A program made the translations under genes and the position numbers. The notes beneath the pieces were generated by a model. It was given only the letters and a program-made list of their open reading frames with translations, searched no databases and was not told where the DNA came from. Below, piece after piece: positions 32,763-41,108 of a stretch of 64,000 bases of DNA. The stretch's first letter is position 1. Every line of letters begins with the position of its first letter. The DNA is from Halostella pelagica (GTDB lineage Archaea > Halobacteriota > Halobacteria > Halobacteriales > Natronoarchaeaceae), in assembly GCA_005954745.1 (NCBI GenBank), contig CP040678.1:2542001-2606000 (forward strand), read 5' to 3'.

Positions 32763-32850
32763 GGTATTAGTAGTCAGGAAACGGTTTACACGCTGATCGA
32801 ATCGCTGTCAAGCGATCCGGTGCACATTGAGTTTCAGTGACTACTATACC
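32763..32850. repeat. Palindromic repeat element, copy A
   Basis: An ~88-bp element with imperfect 20-nt terminal inverted repeats, left arm 32763-32782 and right arm 32831-32850 (outer core GGTAT...ATACC, inner ...GTTTCAGTGACTAC). An inner stem ATCGCT/AGCGAT (32801-32806 and 32811-32816) can form. By hand alignment it matches the element at 55981-56062 with about 12 differences in 75 nt. It stands free between DUF5813 and tRNA-Leu. It resembles a MITE or structured RNA repeat. Confidence 0.7.
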
Positions 32851-32986
32851 ACCGGTCGATGGGATAAGTGGACGGACCACTCCCGGGTCACGTCCGCCGG
32901 TTTCGCGATCCGGTCGAACGGGACCCTAACCTATCTGTCGTCGGTGTTTTTCCGCCGAGAATCCCGGCCGAGTGTGCCAGAGAGAG

Positions 32987-33071
32987 TGCGAGGGATGCGA
33001 TTCGAACGCATGAACCCCTACGGGAGCGGGTCTTAAGCCCGCCGCCTTTGGCCTAGCTCAGCCACCCTCGC
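32987..33071 (-). tRNA. tRNA-Leu (anticodon UAA)
   Basis: Minus-strand gene of 85 nt. The acceptor stem GCGAGGG/CCCTCGC (33065-33071 and 32988-32994), D-arm GGCTGAGC...GCC, anticodon arm GCGGG-CTTAAGA-CCCGC with anticodon UAA, long class-II variable arm around TCCCGTAGGGG and T-arm TGCG-TTCGAAT-CGCA are all readable. The long variable arm is diagnostic of leucine or serine; UAA gives leucine. CCA is not encoded, as is usual in archaea. No intron is seen. It follows the palindromic repeat and precedes the ABC transporter operon. Confidence 0.96.
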
Positions 33072-33149
33072 GCACCTGTATCTTCCCGTCTGCAGTGAAG
33101 TTGTTTACGGTCCGTCAGTCCGACACGGTCGACCGGCCGGCGAAAATCC

Positions 33150-33245
33150 AATGAGAAATATTATATTATAAGCGGATGCAAAACAATATCGTGGAATAAT
33201 CTCTCCATAATATAATTAATCGTTTTGTATAGTCGGTGGTTTTTT
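33150..33245 (+). promoter_or_regulatory. AT-rich upstream region of the ABC transporter operon
   Basis: The 219-bp spacer between tRNA-Leu and the binding-protein gene contains an unusually AT-rich block, with ATATTATATTATAAG (33158-33172) and CATAATATAATTAATC (33206-33221), and a six-T run at 33240-33245. The first could be a TATA-like promoter; the ATG of the binding protein is about 120 nt downstream. The second may be a second promoter or an operator. No NikR-type half sites are obvious. Confidence 0.4.
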
Positions 33246-33290
33246 GGACGCGTGTGTAATATTGAGATCAACCCTGGGTGGGGTTCACTA

Positions 33291-34877
33291 ATGACAGAAC
33301 GTACGCTTTCGGGCCTGAGCCGACGACGGTTTCTTGAGAGCATCGGTGCGGTAGGTGCGCTCGGTCTGGCCGGCTGTTCCGGTCTGGGTGGTGGGCCGGG
33401 CGGAAACGGGGGCGACGGGAATCGCCTGACGATGGCGCAGGTGAAATCGCCGATCGAGTTCGACCCGATCGTCCTCAACGACGTCCCATCCGATCAGATA
33501 ACGAGTCAGGTAGTCGAGGGGCTGTACACCTACAACCAGGAGGGGACCGACATCGTTCCCGAACTCGCAGCAGGCGATCCCGAGCAAAACGACGACGGAA
33601 CGCAGTGGACGGTCGAGCTAGACGAGAACGCGACGTTCCAGAACGGCGACCCGGTCACGGCGGAAGACGTGAAGTACTCCTTCGAAGCGCCGGTCAAAGA
33701 GGAGACGGAAAACGCCGCGGAACTGAACATGATAGACAACGTCGAGGTCGTCGACGAGCGGACGGCCAGGTTCAACCTCTCCTTTCCCTTCGCGCCGTTC
33801 AAACAAGTGCTGACCTGGTACGTCATCCCGAAGGCGGTACGGGAGGACGATCCGGACGAATTCAACCAGAACCCGGTCGGCTCCGGGCCGTTTGAGTTCG
33901 ACGATTGGCAGGAGGGTGATTTCGCGCGGATCACGAGATGGGACGACTACTGGGGCGACCCGCAACCGAACCTCGAACAGGTGGAGTTCGTCCCGGTCGA
34001 GGAACCGACGACGCGGGTGACGAGCATCACGACCGGCGAGAACGACGTAATAGAGGAGATCCCGCCGAAGCTCTGGGACCAGGTCGAAGGCGAGGACAAC
34101 ATCTCTATCGAGGAAGTCAACGCGATGGGGTACTTCTATCTCGCGTTCAACTGTAACGAAGGGCCGACCACGGACCGGGAGGTCCGCGAGGCGATAGATT
34201 ACACCTTCTCGATGGATCAGGCGGTCGAGAACTTCGTCGAGCCGACCGGCGTGCGCCAGTACAGTCCGCTCCCGGACACCGTCGCCGAGGACTGGGACAT
34301 GCCGATAGAGGAGTGGCAGGGCATTCCGCACGACAAGGACATCGACCAGGCGAAAGACCTCCTCGACGGCAACGACAACGTGCCCGACGACTGGACCGCC
34401 AGAATCATCGTCCCGCCGGACGACAAGCGCGAACAGCTCGGGATCACGGTCGCAAACGGTATCGAGGAAGCCGGATACAGCGCCAACGTCCAGCGCCTCG
34501 ACTGGGGCGCGTTCCTCGACCAGTACATCAGCGGGGACCCCAGCGACTACAACATGTACACACTCGGGTGGTCGGCGGCTATCGACCCCGACGACTACCT
34601 CTACTACTTCTTCGCCGAGGAGTCCCACGGCGTCACGGACGGGACGTTCTACAACGAGATCAGCGACCAGGTGATCGAAGCCCGCCGGACGCCGGACCGG
34701 GACGAGCGCAAGCAGATGTACGAGGAGGCGATAACGACGATGTTGGAGGACAGGCCGCACCTGCCGTCGTACAACCTGAAAAACAGCTTCGGCGTCAGGG
34801 ACTACGTCAGCGATTTCGCGGCGCATCCGATCAACAGCTTCAGTCTGGTGAGTGACTGGAACAACGTCTCGCTGTAG
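33291..34877 (+). CDS. Peptide/nickel-type ABC transporter substrate-binding lipoprotein
   Basis: The 528-residue protein begins with a Tat signal, SRRRFLES (10-17), and a lipobox LAGC with Cys29, so it is an anchored lipoprotein. The mature part is family-5 solute-binding protein: QITSQVVEGLYTYNQEGTDIVPELAAGDP, WTVELDENATFQNGDPVTAEDVKYSFE, PVGSGPFEFDDWQEGDFARITRWDDYWGD, YFYLAFNCNEGPTTDREVREAIDYTFS. The family transports peptides, nickel chelates, haem or sugars, so the ligand is open; the nikR gene 7 kb downstream makes nickel or an amino-acid chelate worth testing. ATG 33291 is chosen from the Tat motif. It heads an operon of five. Confidence 0.93.
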   Translation: MTERTLSGLSRRRFLESIGAVGALGLAGCSGLGGGPGGNGGDGNRLTMAQVKSPIEFDPIVLNDVPSDQITSQVVEGLYTYNQEGTDIVPELAAGDPEQNDDGTQWTVELDENATFQNGDPVTAEDVKYSFEAPVKEETENAAELNMIDNVEVVDERTARFNLSFPFAPFKQVLTWYVIPKAVREDDPDEFNQNPVGSGPFEFDDWQEGDFARITRWDDYWGDPQPNLEQVEFVPVEEPTTRVTSITTGENDVIEEIPPKLWDQVEGEDNISIEEVNAMGYFYLAFNCNEGPTTDREVREAIDYTFSMDQAVENFVEPTGVRQYSPLPDTVAEDWDMPIEEWQGIPHDKDIDQAKDLLDGNDNVPDDWTARIIVPPDDKREQLGITVANGIEEAGYSANVQRLDWGAFLDQYISGDPSDYNMYTLGWSAAIDPDDYLYYFFAEESHGVTDGTFYNEISDQVIEARRTPDRDERKQMYEEAITTMLEDRPHLPSYNLKNSFGVRDYVSDFAAHPINSFSLVSDWNNVSL

Positions 34878-34977
34878 CAGTGACGCTCACCAGCTTTCGT
34901 ATCGGGTTCGATCGGTGGGAACCAGTCGTCCGTCACGCGCGACGCGGACGCCGTAGAGCGAGGTGATCCCCGTGGGA

Positions 34978-35970
34978 ATGCTCCGGTACACGGTCCGACG
35001 ACTACTGCAGGCGATCCCGGTACTGCTCGGCATCGTCACTATCACGTTCCTGCTAACTGACGCCATCCCGGGCGACCCGGTGAGCATCATGCTCGGGCCG
35101 TCACCCAACGCCGAGCAGGCGGCCGCGATCCGGGCGAAGTACGGCCTCGACCGGCCGCTGTACGTGCGATATCTCAACTACGTCGCCGACGTCGTTCAGG
35201 GCGACCTGGGTCACAGCCTCTACTACGGGGTGCCGGTCACCCAGAAGATAGCGGAACGGATGCCGGTGACGCTACTGCTTCTCGTATCGAGTTTCACGTT
35301 CGCTATCCTGACGGCGGTCCCGCTGGGTGTCATCTCCGCGAAGCGACGGAACCAGCCGACCGACCACGTCTCGCGGGTCGTCGCTCTGATCGGCGTGAGC
35401 ACGCCGTCGTTCTGGATCGGCCTGTTGCTCATCATCGTCTTCTCGTTTCACCTGAACCTGCTTCCGGCGACGAACCTGATCATGCCGTGGGCGGACCCGG
35501 TGAACGTCGACGGGGCCGGTTCGCGCCTCGACGTACTCGTGATGGCGGGAGAACACCTGCTCATGCCGACGATAACGCTCGGAACGCTCCAGATGGCGGC
35601 GATCACCCGCATCGAACGCTCCGCCATGCTGGAAGTGCTGTCCGAGGAGTACGTCAAACTCGCCCGCGCCTACGGCGTTCCCGAAGGAACGATCCTCCGG
35701 AAGCACGCGTTCCGAAACGCGCAGCTACCGGTTATCACTGTCGTCGGCCTCCAGTTGACGGCCGCACTCGGTGGCGCGGTGCTGACGGAGACGGTGTTCA
35801 GCATCAACGGGATGGGCCGGTTGATCATTACGGCGATCAACAACCAGGATTACGAGCTCGTGATGGGGACGACCCTGTTTTTCGGGCTCACGTTCGTCAT
35901 CGGCGTGATACTGACCGACCTCTCGTACGCGTACATCGACCCGCGAGTGACCTACGGAGAACGAGAATGA
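34978..35970 (+). CDS. ABC transporter permease (DppB/OppB type)
   Basis: The 330-residue permease has six predicted membrane helices. It begins MLRYTVRRLLQAIPVLLGIVTITFLLTDAIPGDPV (typical DppB N-terminus). ARAYGVPEGTILRKHAFRNA (about 225-244) is the EAA loop that contacts the ATPase, and ALGGAVLTETVFSINGMGRLI follows. Alternative GTG starts at 34963 or 34972 add a few residues. It follows the binding protein by 100 nt and its stop overlaps a 17-codon mini-ORF. Confidence 0.92.
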   Translation: MLRYTVRRLLQAIPVLLGIVTITFLLTDAIPGDPVSIMLGPSPNAEQAAAIRAKYGLDRPLYVRYLNYVADVVQGDLGHSLYYGVPVTQKIAERMPVTLLLLVSSFTFAILTAVPLGVISAKRRNQPTDHVSRVVALIGVSTPSFWIGLLLIIVFSFHLNLLPATNLIMPWADPVNVDGAGSRLDVLVMAGEHLLMPTITLGTLQMAAITRIERSAMLEVLSEEYVKLARAYGVPEGTILRKHAFRNAQLPVITVVGLQLTAALGGAVLTETVFSINGMGRLIITAINNQDYELVMGTTLFFGLTFVIGVILTDLSYAYIDPRVTYGERE

Positions 35971-36020
35971 TGGCGAGACAACCACGACCGATACGACCGA
36001 GACGCGGGGGAGACGACTAA
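35967..36020 (+). CDS. 17-codon coupling mini-ORF between the two permease genes
   Basis: An ATG at 35967 overlaps the permease-B stop (ATGA), and the frame ends in TAA whose last A (36020) is the first base of the permease-C ATG (TAATG). The peptide would be MMARQPRPIRPRRGGDD, very basic. Because it overlaps both neighbours at start and stop, it may let ribosomes re-initiate from gene to gene. No homologue is claimed; the encoded peptide may be irrelevant. Confidence 0.35.
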   Translation: MMARQPRPIRPRRGGDD

Positions 36021-37057
36021 TGGCAACGACGAGCGACACGCAATCAGACGAGATGCTCTCGTCGGGGCGCGAAGAGGGCGGCGTCGAGGAAGAGGAGATC
36101 GAATCGCGAGTCGGCATCAGCTACACGCTGTGGCAGATCCGGCGCGACCCGACGGCGCTTGCCGGACTGGCGATCATCTCCGTGATGACGGCTATCGCGG
36201 TGTTCGCCTACATCGACGCAGTCATTTTCGACCGCCTCTCGGACTACGCTTTCTTTGCCAACATGGGCGTCGAACAGTACTGGTTCGCGAACAACTACTG
36301 GGTAAACCCCGAACACGACCCGGCGAGCGTCCGGAGTCTCCTCCCGCCGGCGTGGATGGAGAACACGTTCGGCCAGGGGACCTGGGACCACCCGCTCGGC
36401 ACCGACCACCGCGGCCGCGACATCCTCGTCCGCCTGTTCTACGGCACCCGGATCGCCATCCAGGTCGGGTTCATCTCGACTGCGATCGGGATGGTCGGCG
36501 GGACGCTGGTCGGAGCCGTTTCCGGCTACTACGGCGGGTGGATCGACGACGCGCTGATGCGGGCCGTCGAGACGCTGTACGCCATCCCGTTTCTGGTGCT
36601 CGTCATCGCGTTCATGACCGCGTTCGGCCGCGACCTGACCTACGCGATGATCGGCGTCGGGATCACGACGATCCCGGTGTTCGCCCGACTCATCCGCTCG
36701 CGAGTCGTCAGCGTCCGCGAGGAGGATTACGTCGAGGCTGCCCGCGCGGCCGGCGTCCGCGACCGGAACATCATCCTCAGACACGTCATCCCGAACAGCT
36801 TCGCGCCCGTTCTCGTTCAGGCGACCCTGCAGATCGGCGTGAGCATCCTCATCGTCGCCGGTCTCTCCTTTCTCGGGTTCGGCGTCCAGCCGCCGAAACC
36901 GTCGTGGGGGCAGATGCTCTCGCAGTCACGCGGGTACATGTTGCCGAACCCCTGGTTCAGCGTCTGGCCGGGAGTGGCGATACTGATCACCGTCGTCGGC
37001 TTCAACCTGCTCGGCGACGGCCTCCGAGACGCGCTCGACCCGAGGGTGAACAACTGA
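36020..37057 (+). CDS. ABC transporter permease (DppC/OppC type)
   Basis: The 345-residue second permease has an acidic cytoplasmic N-terminus, TM1 at about 45-68, an extended extracytoplasmic stretch (about 70-120) with aromatic and proline residues, then HPLGTDHRGRDILVRLFYGTRIAI (a DppC signature) and five further helices. The EAA loop is VEAARAAGVRDRNIILRHVIPNS. The large loop between TM1 and TM2 is longer than in typical bacterial DppC. Its ATG is coupled to the mini-ORF and its TGA stop overlaps the ATPase start (TGATG). Confidence 0.93.
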   Translation: MATTSDTQSDEMLSSGREEGGVEEEEIESRVGISYTLWQIRRDPTALAGLAIISVMTAIAVFAYIDAVIFDRLSDYAFFANMGVEQYWFANNYWVNPEHDPASVRSLLPPAWMENTFGQGTWDHPLGTDHRGRDILVRLFYGTRIAIQVGFISTAIGMVGGTLVGAVSGYYGGWIDDALMRAVETLYAIPFLVLVIAFMTAFGRDLTYAMIGVGITTIPVFARLIRSRVVSVREEDYVEAARAAGVRDRNIILRHVIPNSFAPVLVQATLQIGVSILIVAGLSFLGFGVQPPKPSWGQMLSQSRGYMLPNPWFSVWPGVAILITVVGFNLLGDGLRDALDPRVNN

Positions 37058-38187
37058 TGAACGGAACCGACCCGCTGCTCGAAGTCCGCGATCTGAAGAC
37101 GCAGTTTTTCACGGCGGAGGGGACCGTCAGAGCGGTCGACGGCATCTCCTTCACCGTCGAGGAGGGTGAGATAGTCGGCATCGTCGGCGAGTCCGGAGCC
37201 GGGAAAAGCGTCGCGGCAAGTTCGATACTGCGACTCATCGAAAACCCCGGAGAGATAGTCGGCGGCGAAGTCCGGTACAGAGGCGAGACCCTCGTCGGGT
37301 TCGAGCAACGCGACGGCGAACTCCGTGAGCGCGACGACATGCTCTCGAACGAGGCGGTCCGAAAGCGGATCCGAGGACGGGAGATAGCGATCATCTTCCA
37401 GGACCCGATGGAGAGCCTGAACCCGGTGTTTACCGTCGGCGGACAGCTTCGGGAGTTCATCGAGATCAACCGCGACCTCCCCGAATCCGAGGCGCGCGAG
37501 GAGGCCGTCGACATGCTCCGCGAGGTCGGCATCCCGGAACCGGTGAAACGGTTCGACGACTACCCGCACCAGTTCTCCGGCGGGATGCGCCAGCGCGTCC
37601 TCATCGCCATGGCGCTCGCGTGCGAACCGAGTCTGATCATCGCGGACGAGCCGACAACGGCGCTCGACGTGACGGTCGAGGGCCAGATCTTGGACCTCGT
37701 CGAGGACTTACAGCAGAAGTACGGGACGAGTTTCATCTGGGTCACACACGACATGGGCGTCGTCGCGGAGATCTGCGACCGCGTCAACGTGATGTACCTC
37801 GGCGAGATAGTCGAACAGGCGTCCGTCGACGACCTCTTTCACGAGACGAAACACCCCTACACCGCGGCGTTGCTCGACTCGATGCCCCGCCCGGACGAAA
37901 CCGTCGAGGAACTGAATCCGATAGAAGGCGTGATGCCCGAGGCGATCAACCCGCCGAGCGGGTGCCGGTTCCATCCGCGCTGTCCCGACGCCCGGGAGGT
38001 GTGTGTCAACGTCCACCCGGAGAACCGCGCCGTCGCGGAGGGTGAGATCCACCCGCACCGGGCGGCCTGTCTGCAACACGAGGAGGTGTTCAGGGCCGGC
38101 TACTGGGGGAGCCAACCGCTCGACGACGCGGAACGGGCACAGAGACACCGGGAACTGACCGCCGACGGAGGTGGCGCGGATGAGTGA
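37057..38187 (+). CDS. ABC transporter ATPase (DppD/OppD type)
   Basis: The 376-residue ATPase has Walker A GESGAGKS (44-51), the Q-loop [12 protein letters not shown], signature FSGGMRQRV, Walker [13 protein letters not shown] and H-switch WVTHDMGV. The C-terminal oligopeptide extension has [14 protein letters not shown] and a later Cys, a motif which in related DppD proteins binds an iron-sulfur cluster. The start ATG 37057 overlaps the stop of permease C; its own stop overlaps the next start. Confidence 0.93.
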   Translation: MNGTDPLLEVRDLKTQFFTAEGTVRAVDGISFTVEEGEIVGIVGESGAGKSVAASSILRLIENPGEIVGGEVRYRGETLVGFEQRDGELRERDDMLSNEAVRKRIRGREIAIIFQDPMESLNPVFTVGGQLREFIEINRDLPESEAREEAVDMLREVGIPEPVKRFDDYPHQFSGGMRQRVLIAMALACEPSLIIADEPTTALDVTVEGQILDLVEDLQQKYGTSFIWVTHDMGVVAEICDRVNVMYLGEIVEQASVDDLFHETKHPYTAALLDSMPRPDETVEELNPIEGVMPEAINPPSGCRFHPRCPDAREVCVNVHPENRAVAEGEIHPHRAACLQHEEVFRAGYWGSQPLDDAERAQRHRELTADGGGADE

Positions 38188-39484
38188 CGCGGACGACGTG
38201 GCGTTCGGTGACACGCTGCTGTCGGTCGACGGCCTCACGAAGCATTTCACCGACGACGGCGGATTTCTCGGAGGGCTGACGATCGACATGGACGACGGGT
38301 TCTCGGTCGCGTACGACCGCGATTCCGTGCGGGCCGTCGAGGAGGTGAGTTTCGATATCCGGAAAGGCGAGACGCTCGGGCTCGTCGGGGAGTCCGGCTG
38401 CGGCAAATCGACGCTTGCCCGGACCATCCTCCGTCTCCTCGAACCGACCGACGGAAACGTCTACTTCAAGGGGCGAAACCTCGCGGAGATCGGCGGCGAG
38501 GAGCTGCGCAGCCAGCGAAAGGACATGCAGATGATCTTCCAGGACCCGCAGTCGTCGCTGGATCCGCGCATGAAGGTGGGGCGCATCGTCGAGGAGCCCA
38601 TGAAGGCCCACGGGCTGTACGGCGACGCCGAAGGCCGCGAAGAGCGGGCAAAGGAACTGCTTGAGAAGGTAGGACTCGACCCGCAACACTACAACCGCTA
38701 TCCGCACGCGTTCTCCGGCGGTCAGCGTCAGCGTGTCAACCTGGCCCGGGCGCTGTCTGTCAACCCCGACTTCATCGTCTGTGACGAACCCGTCTCGGCG
38801 CTCGACGTCTCCATCCAGGCGCAGGTGCTCAATACGATGAACGAACTGCAAGCGGAGTTCGGTCTGACCTACCTCTTCATCGCTCACGACCTCTCGGTCA
38901 TCCGCCACATCAGCGACCGCGTCGCGGTGATGTATCTCGGCCAACTCGTCGAACTGGCCGACAAGGAGGAACTGTTCGAGAACCCGCAACATCCCTACAC
39001 CCGCGCCCTGCTGTCGTCGATACCGGTTCCGGACCCGCGGGCGAAGGGGACGCGGGGCGTCCTCGAAGGTGACGTTCCGAGCCCCATCGACCCGCCCAGC
39101 GGCTGTCGGTTCCGGACGCGATGCCCGGAACTCATCGCGCCGCCGGAGTACGACCTCACGCCCGCCGAGTGGGAGAATATTCGGACGTTCACCCGCGCCG
39201 TCGACCGGCGGGCGTTCGAGGCGGCGAGCGTCGACGCCGTGCGCGAGCGGTTTTTCGACGACGCCGTCCCGTACGGCGAGGCGGGGACCGTCGTCGACGA
39301 AGCTATCGGTCTGGTCTGTACCGACGACTGGGAGTCGGCGGCGACGCTCCTTCGGGAACGGTTCGCCGAACAGAGCATCTGCGCCCGGGAGGAACCCGCC
39401 TACGAAGTGCCGACGGAACACGGCGACAGTCGGCATTTCGCGGCCTGTCACCTCCACAAGACGGACCTCGACGAGGTTCACTGA
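38180..39484 (+). CDS. ABC transporter ATPase (DppF/OppF type) with long C-terminus
   Basis: The 434-residue ATPase has Walker A GESGCGKS (70-77), FSGGQRQRV signature, [12 protein letters not shown] Walker B and FIAHDLSV H-switch. It exceeds the usual ~330 residues because an insert of about 85 residues splits the oligopeptide cysteine motif: CRFRTRC at the start and C-A-REEP...FAACHLH at the end. Residues 20-55 before the P-loop also contain an insertion ([20 protein letters not shown]). Both appear in other haloarchaeal members as I recall. Its ATG overlaps the previous stop by 8 nt. It ends the operon. Confidence 0.92.
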   Translation: MSDADDVAFGDTLLSVDGLTKHFTDDGGFLGGLTIDMDDGFSVAYDRDSVRAVEEVSFDIRKGETLGLVGESGCGKSTLARTILRLLEPTDGNVYFKGRNLAEIGGEELRSQRKDMQMIFQDPQSSLDPRMKVGRIVEEPMKAHGLYGDAEGREERAKELLEKVGLDPQHYNRYPHAFSGGQRQRVNLARALSVNPDFIVCDEPVSALDVSIQAQVLNTMNELQAEFGLTYLFIAHDLSVIRHISDRVAVMYLGQLVELADKEELFENPQHPYTRALLSSIPVPDPRAKGTRGVLEGDVPSPIDPPSGCRFRTRCPELIAPPEYDLTPAEWENIRTFTRAVDRRAFEAASVDAVRERFFDDAVPYGEAGTVVDEAIGLVCTDDWESAATLLRERFAEQSICAREEPAYEVPTEHGDSRHFAACHLHKTDLDEVH

Positions 39485-39557
39485 TCCGCGTCATCAAGCG
39501 AACCGTCGCGGACAGCGGACACTTCGTGCATCACGCACCCACGCGAACGCCGCGCTC

Positions 39558-40034
39558 CTACTCGATTCGGACGGTCGTGGAGTCGGCCGGGCGGTCGCCG
39601 TCGATAGCGAGGAACGCACCTATCTCGTACTCTCCGGGGTCCGCGGGAACCCATCGGGTCCGGTCGTCGACTCGCTTGAAGCGACCGTCCCACGTCCGGG
39701 TTATCTCCTTTCGCTCCCGGGGGGAAAACGCGAGGCTCCCCCCGTCGGAACTGCTCCGCCGGGGTTCGTCGCTGGCTTCGAGTTCGCCGTCGACGGTCCA
39801 CCCCCAGAGGCGCTTTCCCGGCGTCCGGACCGTGAGGGGGACGGGGAGACGGTTCCGAAACTCGACCGTGATCGGGATCCGGTCACCGACGGTGTACCGG
39901 TCTGCATCGGTGGTCACGCTGACGGCGACAGCGCGGCGCGCGACCGGTTGTGGGACGAACGACCCGAAAAGTCGACGCAGGTGGTCCCGGGTGTCGTCGA
40001 GGCCGTGTCTGTGCTCGCGTTCGTCCCGCGGCAT
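39558..40034 (-). CDS. BsuPI-like beta-sandwich protein
   Basis: The 158-residue protein begins MPRDEREHRHGLDDTRDHLRRLFGSFV and continues with an Ig-like sandwich: VAVSVTTDADRYTVGDRIPITVEFRNRLPVPLTVRTPGKRLWGWTVDGELEAS...SLAFSPRERKEITRTWDGRF...WVPADPGEYEIGAFLAIDGDRPADSTTVRIE. The strand pattern and the WDG and PGxY motifs match the BsuPI intracellular proteinase-inhibitor fold, which in archaea mostly acts as a binding module. No signal peptide, so it is cytoplasmic. Its ATG starts 2 nt after the ferredoxin stop, so it is co-transcribed. Confidence 0.75.
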   Translation of the reverse strand: MPRDEREHRHGLDDTRDHLRRLFGSFVPQPVARRAVAVSVTTDADRYTVGDRIPITVEFRNRLPVPLTVRTPGKRLWGWTVDGELEASDEPRRSSSDGGSLAFSPRERKEITRTWDGRFKRVDDRTRWVPADPGEYEIGAFLAIDGDRPADSTTVRIE

Positions 40035-40036
40035 CG

Positions 40037-40378
40037 TCACCAGTCGACAGAGAGCGTCCCGTCGTCCTGCGGGTCCGGCGCGATCTCCTCGTCCGTGCGC
40101 CGGTCCACGACGTGGATACAGCCGTCCCCCTTCTTCGCCGGGCACACCTCCGCAGCCCGGACGTTCTCGTCGACCTCGTCCTCGTCTAAGAAGTACGACC
40201 GCGGTTTCGCCATCCCGCTTTTCAGATCCATCTCCCAGTTGGTCGCCACCTCGGCGCACTTGCCCGCGCCGAAGCACTTGTTCGCCTCGAAGATGATCTT
40301 GTACGGTTTCTCTGCCACCGGTGGGGCGTCGCTCTCGCCGACGTCGCTCGCCGCGAGGACCTCGTCCGAATCGCTCAT
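40037..40378 (-). CDS. Ferredoxin-like iron-sulfur protein
   Basis: The 113-residue acidic protein carries KIIFEANKCFGAGKCAEVATNWEMD, then AAEVCPAKKGDGCIHVVDR. The cysteines C-x5-C...C-P...C fit a single-cluster [3Fe-4S] or [4Fe-4S] ferredoxin; the usual central CxxCxxC is shortened, so three or four ligands are available. The ~20-residue acidic N-terminal extension is typical of haloarchaea. Such ferredoxins can feed P450s or oxidoreductases; a P450 gene is at 18754, though unlinked. It is co-transcribed with the BsuPI-like gene. It is divergent from nikR. Confidence 0.85.
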   Translation of the reverse strand: MSDSDEVLAASDVGESDAPPVAEKPYKIIFEANKCFGAGKCAEVATNWEMDLKSGMAKPRSYFLDEDEVDENVRAAEVCPAKKGDGCIHVVDRRTDEEIAPDPQDDGTLSVDW

Positions 40379-40516
40379 TACCTGAACTCTCGGTACGGAC
40401 GGACTTTCGGCTTACGGTTCCCGGCACCGATGTTTCACCTGACGGCCCGTTATCCGCGACGGTTCTCGGGATCGGAATAGCAACTCCCGCCGCCACAGAG
40501 CGCTTGAATAATAACT

Positions 40517-40546
40517 CTTAATACGAAACTCCCCGCCGGTTAATAC
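40517..40546 (+). promoter_or_regulatory. nikR promoter with direct repeat
   Basis: TTAATAC occurs at 40517-40523 and again at 40540-40546, abutting the nikR ATG. The first copy is about 24-30 nt before the ATG, so it may be the TATA box of a leaderless mRNA. The spacing of the two copies (23 nt) could also be a NikR autoregulation site, though it is direct and not inverted, unlike the classic NikR operator. Confidence 0.4.
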
Positions 40547-40975
40547 ATGACAGTCGTCAGCGTTTCGATGCCCGAAGCCCTGCTCGAACGAATAGACAGG
40601 TTCTCCGAGGAACACGGCTACACCGGACGAAGCGAAGTCATCCGCGAGGCCAGCAGGAACCTGCTCGGCGAGTTCGAGGACAAGCGTCTGGAGGACCGCG
40701 AACTGATGGGCGTCGTCACCGTGCTGTTCGACTTCGAGACGACGAGCGTCGAGGAGAAGATGATGCACCTTCGGCACGAACACGAAGACGTCGTCGCGTC
40801 GAACTTCCACAGTCACGTCGGCGGCCGCCACTGCATGGAGCTGTTCGTCCTGGAGGGCACCCTCGAAGAGATATCCGCGTTCGTCGGCCAGATCCGCGCG
40901 ACGAAGGACACGCTGAACATCGATTACTCGGTCATTCCTGTCGACGACTTCACCGCGCTCGCCGACACGGAGTGA
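40547..40975 (+). CDS. nikR: Nickel-responsive regulator NikR
   Basis: The 142-residue protein has an N-terminal ribbon-helix-helix ([40 protein letters not shown]) and a C-terminal ACT-like domain. Four nickel-ligand residues fall in the same spacing as E. coli NikR: His77, His88, His90, Cys96 (RHEHED...[15 protein letters not shown]). It therefore binds Ni(II) and represses nickel uptake genes. A peptide/nickel ABC operon lies 1.1-7.3 kb upstream, so that operon is a candidate target. It is divergent from the ferredoxin gene. Confidence 0.94.
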   Translation: MTVVSVSMPEALLERIDRFSEEHGYTGRSEVIREASRNLLGEFEDKRLEDRELMGVVTVLFDFETTSVEEKMMHLRHEHEDVVASNFHSHVGGRHCMELFVLEGTLEEISAFVGQIRATKDTLNIDYSVIPVDDFTALADTE

Positions 40976-41108
40976 CGGCTGGGTTCGGTCGAGTACCGGA
41001 CGTCTGGATCCCGGAACTCGGGACCGATCTTTACCTCAGATCTGCCGCCTAAGTCGTGTGAGGACGCTTATGAGCGTGCTTTTCACCGCTCCCGTTGACG
41101 CTCGACAC

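Noticed and set aside
40517-40546. Classic NikR operator upstream of nikR
   Set aside because: The repeat TTAATAC is direct, not the inverted GTATGA-type pair known for NikR; kept only as a promoter with a possible direct-repeat site.
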